Assembly (NCBI GenBank): GCA_023105745.1
Contig: JALGQZ010000001.1
Coordinates: forward strand, 59,167,437 to 59,231,436
Direction of reading: 5' to 3'
Source of the DNA: Austropuccinia psidii
Lineage: Eukaryota > Basidiomycota > Pucciniomycetes > Pucciniales > Sphaerophragmiaceae
DNA length: 64,000 nt
This document shows positions 46,210 through 57,375 of this stretch, one piece after another (position 1 is the first letter of the stretch; each line of letters starts with the position of its first letter). The position numbers and the translations under genes were made by a program. The notes beneath the pieces were generated by a model. It had not been told where the DNA came from. It saw nothing but the letters and a program-made list of their open reading frames with translations, and did not search any database.

Positions 46210-46869
46210 TGGAAAAATCAATAATTAAGAAGGTCTTGATGATCTTGAGGAATCAATCAACAGTCTTGAGTGAAATAAAATTCAATCAATCAATAAATCA
46301 ATCAATTCAACTAATATCAACAATCAATTCAAATCCAATATCCATGTCTTGAAGAATTCAATAATCAATCAGTCAATCAATAAATCAATTTCTTCAAGAT
46401 AATCAGAATCTTTAGGAATCAATCAGTCAGTTCAATATCTTCAGGATTCAATTAAATATCTTGATGAGTCAAAACAAGCAATAAACAAATCAATTCTTGA
46501 AGATCAATCAATTATCTTGAGGATTCATAGCAGTCAATCAGTCCAAGCCAAAACAAAATCCTGAATCTCTGAATCAATAAACCCAAAATGAATCCCAACT
46601 AAAGCAATTAACCAATAAATGTAAATTCCTGATATGACCTGGATAAGCAAACAAAAGAGAAATTGTATTTTGAGATAGAATTTAAAATCAGGTTGAGATG
46701 GTCAGCAATGATTAAGAAATGATAAGAATCAATTTTCATATGAATGAAATGAATGAGATAAAAATTGATGCGAGAAAATCATACTCATGAGAATTCATAA
46801 GATCATAAAAGAGTCATAATTTGATTAATGAGTGAAAAGAAAGAATCAAATATGAGTTAATTAATTTAA
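46210..46869. repeat. D 5' leader with AATC repeats
   Basis: About 46230-46545 is made of irregular AATCAATC units mixed with CTTGA/CTTGAGG blocks. The remainder is AT-rich and has no frame. Directly inside the 5' LTR the minus strand reads TTAAATTAATTAACTC, with no TGG primer-binding site. Confidence 0.65.
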
Positions 46870-47629
46870 TGTCACAAGGGCTCTTCTAAGTGAAGAGGGC
46901 CTGGCACTCAGTAAACTGGGACTCGCTGCAGAGGGCTCAAGGATAAGATAAGGCAAAACACTTAAGAGTGTAATGAGAGTAAGATTGCTAAGAAGTACTA
47001 ATATAAGAAAAGCAGAAACAAGAATAAGAATAAGAAATAGAAGAGTCAACCACAGACAAGTCCAAGTCCACTGTTTCAACCTGTCAGAAGGAAAGAGGAG
47101 GGTTAATAAGGATATAGCCACCACACCTCATACTGAACAGGCAAGAGAAAAATGCAAAGAGTAACTTAATACCAATAATTATAATACCCAAAAATAAGAG
47201 TAAGAATAATCATAAAATAATAAATCAACTAAATTAATCCACTGGGCAAAAGTGCCCAAGTGGGAGAAAGAGGGGCTGGTATATGTGAGAATCACCAGCC
47301 CTGATTCAGACAGAGAGTTTTCATAAGAGGAATTGTTAATTGAATTGAATCTGGCCATTACAGGTCCTGTAAAATCTTTACAGGATCTGTACAGGAGGAG
47401 TGGTGATTTTGAGTTATCATACAGTTTCAGGATGGTGTATTGAAACTGTATTGGGTAATTCCAACCTGAACAGGCATTGACAGGCTGTGTTGATGCACCA
47501 TACTGTATGCATGTTTCAGAAAGAAATATTTCCGAAACTGATTGTTGATACATACAGTGGATTGCTGATTTGAGGTGTTTGAGAGGGTGTAATATTGAAT
47601 AACCTTACTCCTTACTAGTGGTTGTTACA
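46870..47629 (-). mobile_element. D 5' LTR (760 bp)
   Basis: It reads TGTCACAAGGGCTC...GGTTGTTACA on the plus strand and aligns along its length with the 3' LTR at 37889-38620. Confidence 0.92.
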
Positions 47630-48500
47630 GTCTTTTAGCCCTTTGGATGGTCTAAGAAACCACTCATATGGATATTTTTCCACAGAGTACTTTTCAATTT
47701 CAAATGACATGGTCTTCTGTCATATCCATGTACCATTTCTGTAATTTTGAATTACCTGGCTCTTCCACCATGGCCAGTTTTTTCTTCCATGTATATCCTT
47801 CATTTCGGTGTACCAAATACTAGCATGTCCTTTGAATGCTGTATTTAATCTAGCAGTAATCCAGTAATCTGGTATTCTTGGTACATCAATTAAGAGTCCA
47901 TCAATATAATCAATGAGCTCTATATGATCATATTCTCCAATAACAGAGGGCTTTGGCCACATTGAGGCCTCTGGAAGCTGTTTCAGTGATTCCTTCTATG
48001 AATAAGTCATGTTATCATCATCTTGGTGTTGTAATGGAGATCTTGGCTTATTATCCAACAGGACATGTTTTTATTTCTTCTTGATATGGATTATCCAAAG
48101 CATGGCCTTGTGGTTGAGGGTTCATGTTTTGGAAGAAGTTGAACAATTTGTCTATATCCTGATCCAAACAATCCCTGTCTCTCATGCAGTGGTATTGATC
48201 TTCAAATACTTGATTTAATATTTTATTGTTTGCTTCAGAGGCTTTTCATAATTTGGCATAGCTCTCTTGGATGTCTTTTATTTTATCCTCATGTAACTTT
48301 ATCAATTCTTTCAGCCTTTCATTGTTCCTATGTAGTTCATTGTACTTCTCTTGAGTTTGCATTGCAAATTGGGACATTCGTAACCACTGTTGATCACTTT
48401 TTAGGTTAATCACAGGTGTGACAACATTGTTTTCACTCTGAGTTGGGGTAATACTTCCATTAGTAGGGCTACTGACTCTCAAAGTATTTACAACCATTGA
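47630..48500 (-). pseudogene. C element gag: coiled coil and capsid
   Basis: The frame 48497-48246 (VVNTLRVSSP, TQEKYNELHRNNERLKEL) is a coiled coil. After a break, 47962-47720 holds the capsid: SVIGEYDHIELIDYIDGL, WYTEMKDIHGRKNWPWW. The next stretch reads EWFLRPSKGLKD and stops at 47635, where D inserted. It matches A gag ([33 protein letters not shown]) in order. Stops lie at 47720 and elsewhere. Confidence 0.88.
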
Positions 48501-49560
48501 TGGCTCTTGTGTATTTCTTTCACCAATTCTAACAGCTTCTGGATCATTGAGTATGACTCTTTCTCCCTGTGGTTGAAAGAGGTCTTGTTTTTCCCTTTGT
48601 ATCCTTGTCTTCTCCTGGAACCTACCTGGTATTGTGAAGACTGGTGCCTCATGGTCACCAATCTGTTATTTCCTGAATGGTGTGAAGCCACTGTAGAGTT
48701 GGTTTGGTCTACTCCTTGTGAGCCTGAAGCAATCAGAGTAGGCTCTTTATGGTTCAGCTGTTCTTCTATAGCTGGGATAGTGGCTTGATTCTCCCTTATC
48801 ATGTTTTGCCTCTCCTCCAGCAGTCTGAACTGCCTGGTGGTATTCCATACTTTGGTGATTACCATAAGAGTTTTGGAGGGTATCTCTTTGAGACATATCT
48901 TCTGGAAAATTGATCCAAGTTCTTCCCAGTGTGATGCTAGTTTCAGCCTCTTGTTGTTCATTCTCCATTGGAATAAGTCTTTGAGGAGTTGGTGGAGCTG
49001 AAAAACTTGATCCATATTCTTCCAGTTCTCTGGTTTTATGTTCCCATTGTATTGGAGGGTTAATGGCAGTGTGGGAATGATTTCCTGCAGTTTTCTGCAA
49101 TGTATTATGGTATCCATGGTGTCCAGACCCTTGTCTTCTGTTTCTGAACAGTCCTTGCCTGTCCTATGGCTGGTTCCTTGAGATTCCAAGTTTCCTGAGG
49201 TGTACAGCAGCCATATTAGTGTTTTAAAGCAGTCAAAAACTTTATTTTCTCAGGGTATTTAGCTCTTACTGTGCGTTTTACAAATTTTTTTATCCACTGC
49301 TTTGGAAAATTTTCATTTGGAGGTTAAAACTGGGTTAATTATGGTAATATTCCCTGTACAACTGGTTAAGGTTGGTTTACCTTGTATAGAGCAGAGGTTT
49401 GTGCTTTACTAGTCCTCTGTGTGCCAATTGGTGTCCACTTCTTGGTTATGAGGCCTTCACTATGCCTCTTCCCTTTGCCCTTTTTTCCTTCTGTTTCTGA
49501 AGGTGTCACTGGTGTATTGCCTTGTGACTGGGTTGCAAGTGAGATGAAATTTTCTTCCAC
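48488..49560 (-). CDS. C element ORF1 (overlaps gag N-terminus, +1 frame)
   Basis: The part 49560-49366 reads MEENFISLATQSQ, TPSETEGKKGKGKRH. After a frame change, 49189-48488 is open for 233 codons: QVFQLHQLLKDLFQW, ASHWEELGSIFQKICLKEI, HHSGNNRLV, RRRQGYKGKNKTSFN, IQKLLELVKEIHKSH. It lies in the +1 frame of the gag frame (49100-48747). It is long, keeps a helical block and a basic tail, and resembles the A and B ORF1 in place and general character. This frame stays open longer than gag here. The function is unknown. Confidence 0.5.
48747..49200 (-). pseudogene. C element gag N-terminal part, inner copy
   Basis: The frame 49100-48747 (ELEEYGSSFSAPPTPQ, LGRTWINFPEDMSQRDTL, GESSHYPSYRRTAEP) matches the outer copy at 50479-50087 (GLEGYVSSSSAPPAPQ, LGRTWRKFPEDICQRDTL). 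It is Ser/Gln/Arg-rich as in families A and B and leads to the coiled coil at 48497. Confidence 0.75.
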
Positions 49561-50086
49561 TGAATCAAAATAAATGAGGTCTTACATCAGTTAAGACTTC
49601 TTGAAATGCTATTTGCAAATCTAAGAATGGCCTCTGGGTAATTTAGTAATATATTATGCCCTTGTATTATGATATTTAATTGGAATAATCAATTTACATT
49701 TCAAAAATACTGGTTTGTGGATGTGTGGTAGACTGTTTGTATCCACTCTCTCACAGATTAACTTTTAATTCACAGGTTTAATCTCATCAGTGGTTTTGTA
49801 AAGAGTAATTTAAATTATCCATGTGTTCAACCACACCCCTGAAACTGTTATTTATAGTCCAGGGTTTTTTTTCATGTAAAAAAGAATAATTTATAAGGGT
49901 CTTATTGTTTGAATAACTCAAACAGCCCAAATGCACTAGTGGTGATTCAATTATAAGCAAACCATGTAAAAGATGAAAAAAAAGTGGTATAAATTATAAA
50001 CCACTGGAAAAAATAATATATTCTTCTTTATATTTCCACATGGAAAATATGTGTTCAAAAGAAAAAAATATAATAAAAATAAGAAA
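49201..50086 (-). repeat. C element leader, inner copy of a 1.26 kb tandem duplication
   Basis: Blocks recur about 1,260 bases to the right: GGGTATTTA at 49257 and 50518, CCAATTGGTGTC and GCAATTGGTGTC near 49424 and 50691, ACCACACCC and ACCACGCCT near 49830 and 51100. The copies differ at many positions. It holds the small ORF1 exon (49560-49366) and AT-rich leader. Confidence 0.75.
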
Positions 50087-51425
50087 TTACTCACTTTTTG
50101 TGCCAAAAATAGTCCAAAAAGTCCGACCATAAGATCTTTGAAGGGTATCTCTTTGACAAATATCTTCTGGAAACTTTCTCCAAGTTCTGCCCAGTTTGAT
50201 GCCAGGTTGAACCTCTTTTTGTCCATGCTCCATTGGAATAAATCTTTGAGGAGCTGGTGGAGCTGAAGAACTTGATACATATCCTTCCAGTCCTCTGGTT
50301 TGAGGTTTCTGTTGAATTAGAAGGTGACCAGAAGAGTGGGTATGACTTCCCTCATTGTCTTTCCATCCACTACTATGTCCAAGGTGTCCTCTTCCTGGTC
50401 TTCTGGTTCTGAACAGGCCTTCTCTGTCCTCTGGCTGGTTCCTTGGGATTCCAAGGTTCCTCAGGTGTACAGGTGACATATCAGTGTTTTCAAGCAGTCA
50501 AAAACCTTCTTTTCTCAGGGTATTTAATTTTGACTGTGCCTTTAACAAATTTGTTCTCTACTTCCTTGGGCAATTTTCCTTTAGAAATTAGAACTGCGCT
50601 AATTACTGTAAGCTTCCCTGTACAAGTTATCAAAGTTGTTTTTCCTTGCATGGAACCAGATTTTTGTGGTTTTCTACTCCTCTTAGTGGCAATTGGTGTC
50701 TATTTCTTGGTGGTGATGAGTCTTTCACTGTTTCTCTTCTCTCTGCCTTTTCCTTCTGTTTCTGAAGGTGCCACTGATGTACTGCCTTGTGACTTGGCTT
50801 CTAGTGAAATGATGTTTTCTTCCACTGAACAAAAGCAAATATGAGGGCTTATGTCAGTTCAGACTTCTCAAAATACTATTTTCATGTCTGAGAATGGCCT
50901 TTGGGCAATATAATACTATATTATGCCTCTGTATTATGATATTTAATTTGAATTTATCAATTACACGTCAAAAATACTGCTTTGTGGATGTCTTGTGTAG
51001 AGTCTGTACACAAATATCTCACAGTTTTACCTGTAATTAACAAGTGTAGTCTTATTAGTGGTTCTGTAATGGACAATTTAAATTATCAGTATCTCCAACC
51101 ACGCCTCTGGGCTTGTATTTACAGTTCTAGGCGTGCTTCTTAATTGAAACGAAATTTTTTGAGGTTTTTTCAATTCTTTGATATCAAAAACACACCCAGA
51201 ATAGTTTTGGGGTGATTAAATTATAATCAAACCACATAAAAAGAAATAAAAAGAAAAACACAATGGTATATTGTTATAAACCACTCAAAAAAATAATATA
51301 TGATATTTGATATATTATCCTTTTAGAATTTTACACCTCAAAAAGGAAGAATGATATGTAGTAAAGAAAACAATGAAAAAAACTCACTTTTACGCCAAAT
51401 TGAGTCAAAAAAGTTCAAGAACACA
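50087..51425 (-). repeat. C element leader and gag start, outer copy of the duplication
   Basis: It contains leader (51425-50845), an ORF1 first exon remnant (about 50820-50640, SEGATD to TPIAT with a stop), gag start 50479-50087 (MSPVHLRNLGIPRN, TRRPGRGHLGHSSGWKD) and an ORF1 frame (50280, QVLQLHQLLKDLFQW to FKDLMVG). At about 50125 it stops and the leader begins again as the inner copy. Gag and ORF1 are again in +1 relation (50479 to 50280, distance 199). Confidence 0.75.
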
Positions 51426-51440
51426 GCCAGGCCCCCAAAT
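51426..51440 (-). promoter_or_regulatory. C element primer-binding site candidate
   Basis: The minus strand reads ATTTGGGGGCCTGGCT directly after the LTR. It is the same core as in A1 and A2. Confidence 0.7.
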
Positions 51441-52839
51441 TGTCAGGTTGTTTCTATCATGAAGTAGCAATATATGTATGCACAATTTTAAATCTGACTA
51501 TGACACATATATTTTAAGTTAAAAATGTTTATAAATGATAATTAAAAGGCTTTACTATATGGAATAGTGGTGGTGAGCACATCTGAAAGCCCTGAGTGTA
51601 GTATTTTTCTGTTGGGTTACAATAATAAAGACTACAATAAATCCAATGTTAGTTATACCTGGTTCTTTTCCAAGAGCAGAGCTGTTGTGGAGAGTTGTAA
51701 TACATAGTAATTCAAGAGAAGGATGGGGATTAAACTTTTGGGCAGAGAAAAGGCCCTTTTATTGCAAAATTGGGCTGAAAGGTCCCCTGGACCACTTCAA
51801 GTGGAGTAAGTGAAGGTTCTTCACTTCATAGAACTGGATTGTGGTTTTCACAAGGCCTTAAAGCTCTTTATTCAGCTCAGATGTGGTTTTGAAACCACAA
51901 CCGGGCCGTTTTCCCCAATCCATGGTCAAAATCTTCATCTGGGGACAACACAGCCCTCTTCTGACATGAATGATGTATAGAATTCTGTACAGAACCTTTA
52001 TAGGACCCCATTATGGACTGAAGTATGAGTTATTAGAATTTAAACAAGCTTATTTTTCTATTTGATCAATCATAATCAGTGTTATGGGATTGCATCCCAC
52101 AGTAAAGGTGTATTGGCCAAACTGTGGGTTTTAACCTTAAAGCTGCTATACCTTTGTCAGATCTTAAGATGAAAAGTTGGTTCATTGTGTAGCCCTGGAT
52201 AGAATCTACACAATGATTCCTCATTTGATATGGGTGAAAGTAAATATGGAAAAGTTATGCTATGTTCAATTTTTGTTATCCATGTATATGATTTTCTCAA
52301 AATCTGTACAGAGTTTGTTTTCCCCACACCTTTTGTTATAGATGAGATATGGGGAAATGAATGGCGCCATTATATAGCCCTGATTGTTCTCTTTCCAAAT
52401 AGACCTCACTTTAGGTATCTCACACTAAAACTGTAGAAGCTATATGGGAGGTGAATATTTTATTCACCCTTATTTGACCTTCTTTTTGCTCTAACCTTTG
52501 GTGCTAGCTAAATTGGTCTAGTACCATTTGATAGCCCTAATTGATGGCTTTAATTTAAATACCCATTTGATGGAGTTCAACCTCTTCCTCTGGATTTTAG
52601 ATGAGGGGTGAAAATTAAAGTTTATGCCAAGCACTTTCTTTCAGCTTGAATAACATGCTTATTCTTTGACCTATTATGATGGGAGTTATATATTTAGAAA
52701 CAGTTAAGCCTCTCCTTTCTTTTGATATCTTTTGAGCTGGTTTGTCTCAGCTCCATATTTCAGTGGTATTTTGCTCTACCATTGGTTTATGGTACTTGGC
52801 TGTCATGCCTGTGCTCTGGTTTTGAGTCACAGGCTCACA
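51441..52839 (-). mobile_element. C element 5' LTR (1,399 bp)
   Basis: It starts TGTCAGGTTGTTTC and ends CACAGGCTCACA on the plus strand, adjoining the primer-binding site. It aligns with the 3' LTR at 28994-30317. AAAAT follows at 52840-52844, the right duplication. Confidence 0.9.
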
Positions 52840-53316
52840 AAAATATAAGAGTTGTATTTAAAAGAGAAAATTTAATTAAATTAATATTTAGAATTTTCTT
52901 GGATTTAATGCATCTGAGGGAGAAACAGAGGAAGAAGGGGTCTTTATTTAGTAGAGATGCTTCCTTATTGCAAATGGATACCTCATACAACATTTTTCCT
53001 GATCAAAACCACTGATCCCAATCATTACTCTAAGATTTATTGATTATTATATCATAATGAGACTTTTTATCTGATTCTTGCACCATACCTGTAAGTTATC
53101 ACTATACTTGTGATTTTTGGACATGATAATCTTAGAGAATTATTTGCTTTTGTGTATTATGGTACGCTTAATCATAGAATACAAAGGTAAACTAGTTTTA
53201 TTTCTCATTCAACTGTTAAACTCAAATCAATATTACAATTAAAGATGAAAAATGATCCATTTTATGCTTTAGCTTTAATCATAAAGTATTTTTAAGTTTT
53301 ACATACCACTTCAATT
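52840..53316 (-). mobile_element. Old family A LTR remnant, middle part
   Basis: It continues the old A LTR of 28415-28993. TTTAATGCATCTGAGGG and GAATTATTTGCTTTTG correspond to A LTR blocks in minus orientation. It is cut at 53316 by another old A LTR in the opposite orientation. No gene is seen. Confidence 0.72.
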
Positions 53317-54507
53317 GTGAGTCTTTCAGATATGACCAGATATCCAAAATGTCACAAAATAACTTTATGATAATTATTCTAATACTAAGAATTAGAATCA
53401 TTATCTTAAAATAAGTAAAAATGCAATAAATATGCAAAAATTCTTGATTAACTCAGAATCTCATCAATAAACATGTGAAATATATTGTACCATTAGACTC
53501 CTTATGGTAAAATAGACATATAAGATTTTCTTTCATATCTGTAAAGTCAATACTTACTGTGTAATAAGTAAAAATTCCATAAAAGGAATAAATTTTTGTT
53601 TATCTCAGAAACAAATAAAACAACATGTGAAATAAATTGTACTATTAGATTATACATGAAAAACTACACATAAAAAGTTTTGATGAAATATTTGTATAGT
53701 CAATACTTAAGTAAATAACATGAATAAATGCACCTTTATGATCAATTCATATATTCATGGCTTTTAGCTCATATTTCTTGAGATATACATGATAGAGAGT
53801 TGAACCAAAAAAAATATACCACATAATTACTGTAACAATACAAATATGAACTTTATTTTACAAGCTATAAATAAGGTTATAACTTGTAAGGGTTTATTGA
53901 AAAAAATTGTTACAGCTTTTGACCACTTTGTGGTGAAAGTGGTCCATGCTTAAGAAAGTAGATATTCTGACTCTACTAGCTCATAAATAAATAATTATGT
54001 AATATTTATCATTATATTCAAGGAATAACCCCTTGAAATGGTGGTTTGAAGTTTAAAATAGTAAATTTTGACAAAGAAAAAAGTGTTACAAGAAAAATCA
54101 TCAAAAATAGTGTTTTAATGATGTAATGAAATTTTCTTGCAAGCTTTTTAATTGCATTCTAAGATATCATAATTTACTCTCTGAATGGCTTTAGCTTGTA
54201 TAACTCAAAAGTTATTAATGATCAAAGTTTAAGCTTTAAATTCATCAGTTAAGATCACTCACTGTAATCGTAATCTAGGTTTAACAGTAATATAAATGAT
54301 AAAAGTGGAGAATAACAGTTAATTATGATTAAAGATAATATAGTCCACAAATTTTAGTCTTCTTCAAAGAGTATGATGTCAGGAGACTTAGAGTTACAAT
54401 GATAAATCTAAATAATGTCATAATGAGATAAGATGGTTTCATTATGATTTAATCATCACTAAAAATTAGAATATTGATAAATTCCTGTGGATACCATCAT
54501 CTTGTGC
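53317..54507 (+). mobile_element. Old family A LTR, plus orientation, first part
   Basis: It begins TGTGAGTCTTTCAGATATGA, close to the A LTR start, and follows it with many changes to CCTGTGGATACCATCAT. It is split by a B-like LTR and resumes at 56303 (CATGCTTACTAGAAGCC). Confidence 0.78.
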
Positions 54508-56302
54508 TGTAAGTTTTTTCTACGAAACTCTTGATAATAGTAAAAATATCAAGAGTAATATTAATGTCCTCAGTAGAAAAATATAATATAACAAAATATT
54601 ACAATAACAAATTGAATATAAATATCAAGAAATAATTATATTAAGAAAATATTAATAATTATAATAAATTAAAATTATTCTATTCTTGTTATTAAAAAGT
54701 TTTTAAGAGGAATTTGTGGATTTTTAAAAGATATTTTAAAGACAATAATTTTAGAAAATAAAATATATTATTGGTGATTAAAACAATAATCTAATTTCTA
54801 TGATTTCAATTCTTTAAATTAATATTTATGGAGAATGAAATACTTAAGAAATACTTTAATAATAAGATTTTATATATAATAAAACTTTACCTGTTTAAAT
54901 GTCTAATATGATTGGATTGGATTGAATTGATGGCCAAAAACAGTGATGAATAGACTCTCTTTATGTCTGCAGAGTATCTCTCATGATTCATAGTGGATAT
55001 AGAGGTCAAAACTAAAAAACCATCCTTAAAAATAAAGTTATTAACTTAAGGTAGCTTATTTTTAATTCCAATTTAAAGTTACTGGTGTCATTCCTAAGTC
55101 CAAGTAGCTTTAATCCTCATTTAAGTTAATTATTTCAAGTTTTAATATAAAATAAATTTATTTATATTAAATTTCATCACATGAACAGCTTAAAAGTAGA
55201 GTTTCAAGCAAAAACCTCTTAAACTCAATTTTGAATTACTTTTTAAATAAACCTTAATTTTCTCTAAGTATGATTAAAAGAGTAATTTTCCAGGCTAATT
55301 ACCAATAAAACCTGTTTAAAACAGATACTTAAAACTTAATTTATACACAGATAACATTGGATTGTAAGCTGTGTGAAAGCTCCAGGAAAATACATTAAGA
55401 ATTGGATTTTTAATGAATTTTTGAAGTTATTGCTATTTTTCCATGTAAAATAGTAATACACACTAAACCTTAACTTTTGATAAGGTTTTAATGCTTGTAA
55501 CTTTGAAGTTTTTAGCTCATTTAAGCTTTTTGAGCTTAATTAATCTTTGAAAGTTCTTAAAACGTTAGTTTCAAGTTTTCATATTGGGACTTACCCTTTG
55601 GCAACCTGAAATTCTTGTCCAAATTGGGATAAAAACAGTTTAAACTTTAAGGTTGGATCAAAGTCTAATGTTAAATCTTAAATAAGGTTGAAAATCCTCA
55701 AATACAGGCATACAACCTTAATTGAATCCTTGCAGATCCAAAAAGCTGGGCACCCCAGCTCTGTTTGGCCTTTCTCCTTTGTCCCACCTTTTTGCATGGA
55801 TTTTGCCCTTTTATTTATTTAAAGCCATACTATGGCCTTAAACACTTTTAAATTGTGCCCACACAGAACTTACATCCTCTATGGCAAATCCTTAGCCAAT
55901 TAAGTATATATACACAACACATCAATTTTAACCAAAATTTTGGTAAGTTTGCATAAACCTTAGGCAACTTTAAATTTAAGCTTAGTTAAGCTTAAATTTA
56001 ACAATTTTAAAAAAATGTTAAAAAAGCTATAATAGTACTGTTAGATTCTTAAATCTTCCAATAACTTAAGAAATAATCATTTTTGGGTATAACACCCTAT
56101 GGGTGTAACCTAGGTTATTTTTTGTGTAAAATCCAAAGATGACATAATAATTATAGCTTTGTTAATCTAAAAGAAATTTATACTTATTTTTTGTTAGTTT
56201 TTATTGTAATTTCAGCTAGAAAGTCTGTTCAAGACTAAATCAGCTGTATATAAGGCTATTTTTGGCCTTATGGGTATGTCATATATACCTCACAGGCTCA
56301 CA
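54508..56302 (-). mobile_element. Diverged B-like solo LTR
   Basis: It begins TGTAAGTTTTTTC and ends CACAGGCTCACA, about 1.8 kb, in minus orientation. Blocks such as TTTTTAATGAATTTTTGAAGTT and GGCACCCCAGCTCTGTTTGG match the B LTR at 12450-12810. The five flanking bases are TGTGC and CATGC, which agree apart from two transitions. No internal sequence or gene is seen. Confidence 0.75.
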
Positions 56303-57003
56303 CATGCTTACTAGAAGCCTTCGGGACTCTAGGAGGGAGGATTTTACTATATAAAGAGCTCTTTTTACATCTTTTTCACCCTCACATGCTTCAAAAATAA
56401 TGAAAACATTCAATCAAAGGTAATATCTTTATTATTTATATATAGATCCATTATATTATTGAAGACAAAATCTTTCATTTATTATAATCACCAGCTTTTA
56501 TGTGATTCATTCAATACTCTGTTTTTTTTGTCATATCCTCTTCAAAAATCTTTAATCCCATGTAAAAATAAGAAAATTTGCAATTTCTTCTATTTTGTAT
56601 TTTGAATACAATTTAAATAACTTGTATTTACATTTGTAGGCGTAAATTTATTCAAACTTATTATGTTAAGTGTCAAAAGCTGGTTGATTTCATCTTTTAT
56701 AATAATTTTCTCTTTATTATTACTTCAATAATTATTTTATCAATAAGAATAGTATTTATATTCCTATATAACTTGAATATTAGTAATATTATTTTTATAA
56801 ATTTTTTCCACCATTGAGAACAATTTTTCATGACTTTATTATTTGTTTGTAGGAGTCATAAAGTGCCATGATATATTGATTATTATATATTAATATATTT
56901 ATTTTTATTATATCAAATCTTTTTAATATAATTTATATAACTAAATTTATTTAATAATATAGATACTTTATTCCATAACTATAAAAGTTCTTTTTTGCTA
57001 TTT
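56303..57003 (+). mobile_element. Old family A LTR, plus orientation, last part
   Basis: CTAGAAGCC...GGACTCTAGGAGGGAGG and the following ATATAAAGAGCTCTTTTTAC match the A LTR at 15999-16060. It then follows the AT-rich end of the LTR and fades near 57000 before the usual terminus. Confidence 0.75.
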
Positions 57004-57375
57004 AAAACTTTTAACCCTGATTTCATAAGATTATAACTTCATTATCATGGAAAAAATTAGGATTTTCTTTATATATAGGCTAGTAGAATATGAATATCTA
57101 CTTTATTCCAAGTATGGACCACTTTTTTTTTGAGCTATGAATTGCTATAGCTCTTTTTGATCAATTTCTCCCTATTATCAACGACTTTATTTAAAACTTG
57201 TCAAAAAACATTTATAGCTGAATCTTTAAAGTTATCTTGTGGTAAATGTAATTTTGGACAATGTCTTTCTCCTGCTTATTATGAAAGATATCGGCTAAAA
57301 ACTATCAATATATGCTCTAAGGGTGATTCTATGTTGCAGCTAACAAAAGGTCAATACACACTGGAACTAGTAAAA
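57004..57375 (-). mobile_element. Old family A LTR remnant, last part
   Basis: CCCTGATTTCATAAG and CTAGTAGAATATGAATATC correspond to A LTR minus-orientation blocks at about 6030-6130. From about 57180 the match is faint. The short frame at 57157-57378 is not convincing as a gene. Confidence 0.5.

Larger units (their letters stand above)
37889..47629 (-). mobile_element. Element D: chromodomain-type Ty3/Gypsy chromovirus, 9.7 kb
   Basis: Its LTRs are 46870-47629 (5') and 37889-38620 (3'). Minus-strand coding order is gag, protease, RT, RNase H, integrase, chromodomain. Between integrase and the 3' LTR is a 2.9 kb stretch with a plus-strand ORF and a GGCC-rich region. It is inserted in C gag. 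Gag and pol carry many stops and RT has lost its catalytic motif, so it is inactive. Confidence 0.92.
28994..52839 (-). mobile_element. C element: family C retrotransposon swollen by three nested insertions
   Basis: Minus strand order is 5' LTR (51441-52839), primer-binding site, leader with a tandem duplication, ORF1 and gag, protease, RT, RNase H, integrase, polypurine tract, 3' LTR (28994-30317). AAAAT duplications flank it. The coding part is split by a C deletion derivative (31035-32912), a solo C LTR (33035-34469) and chromovirus D (37889-47629). Without these and their duplications the element is about 10.8 kb. Its genes carry many stops and frameshifts. Confidence 0.9.

Noticed and set aside
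46230..46545. AATC array considered as a CRISPR-like or satellite array
   Set aside because: Units are irregular, there are no spacers of constant length, and it is the leader of a retrotransposon in a eukaryote.
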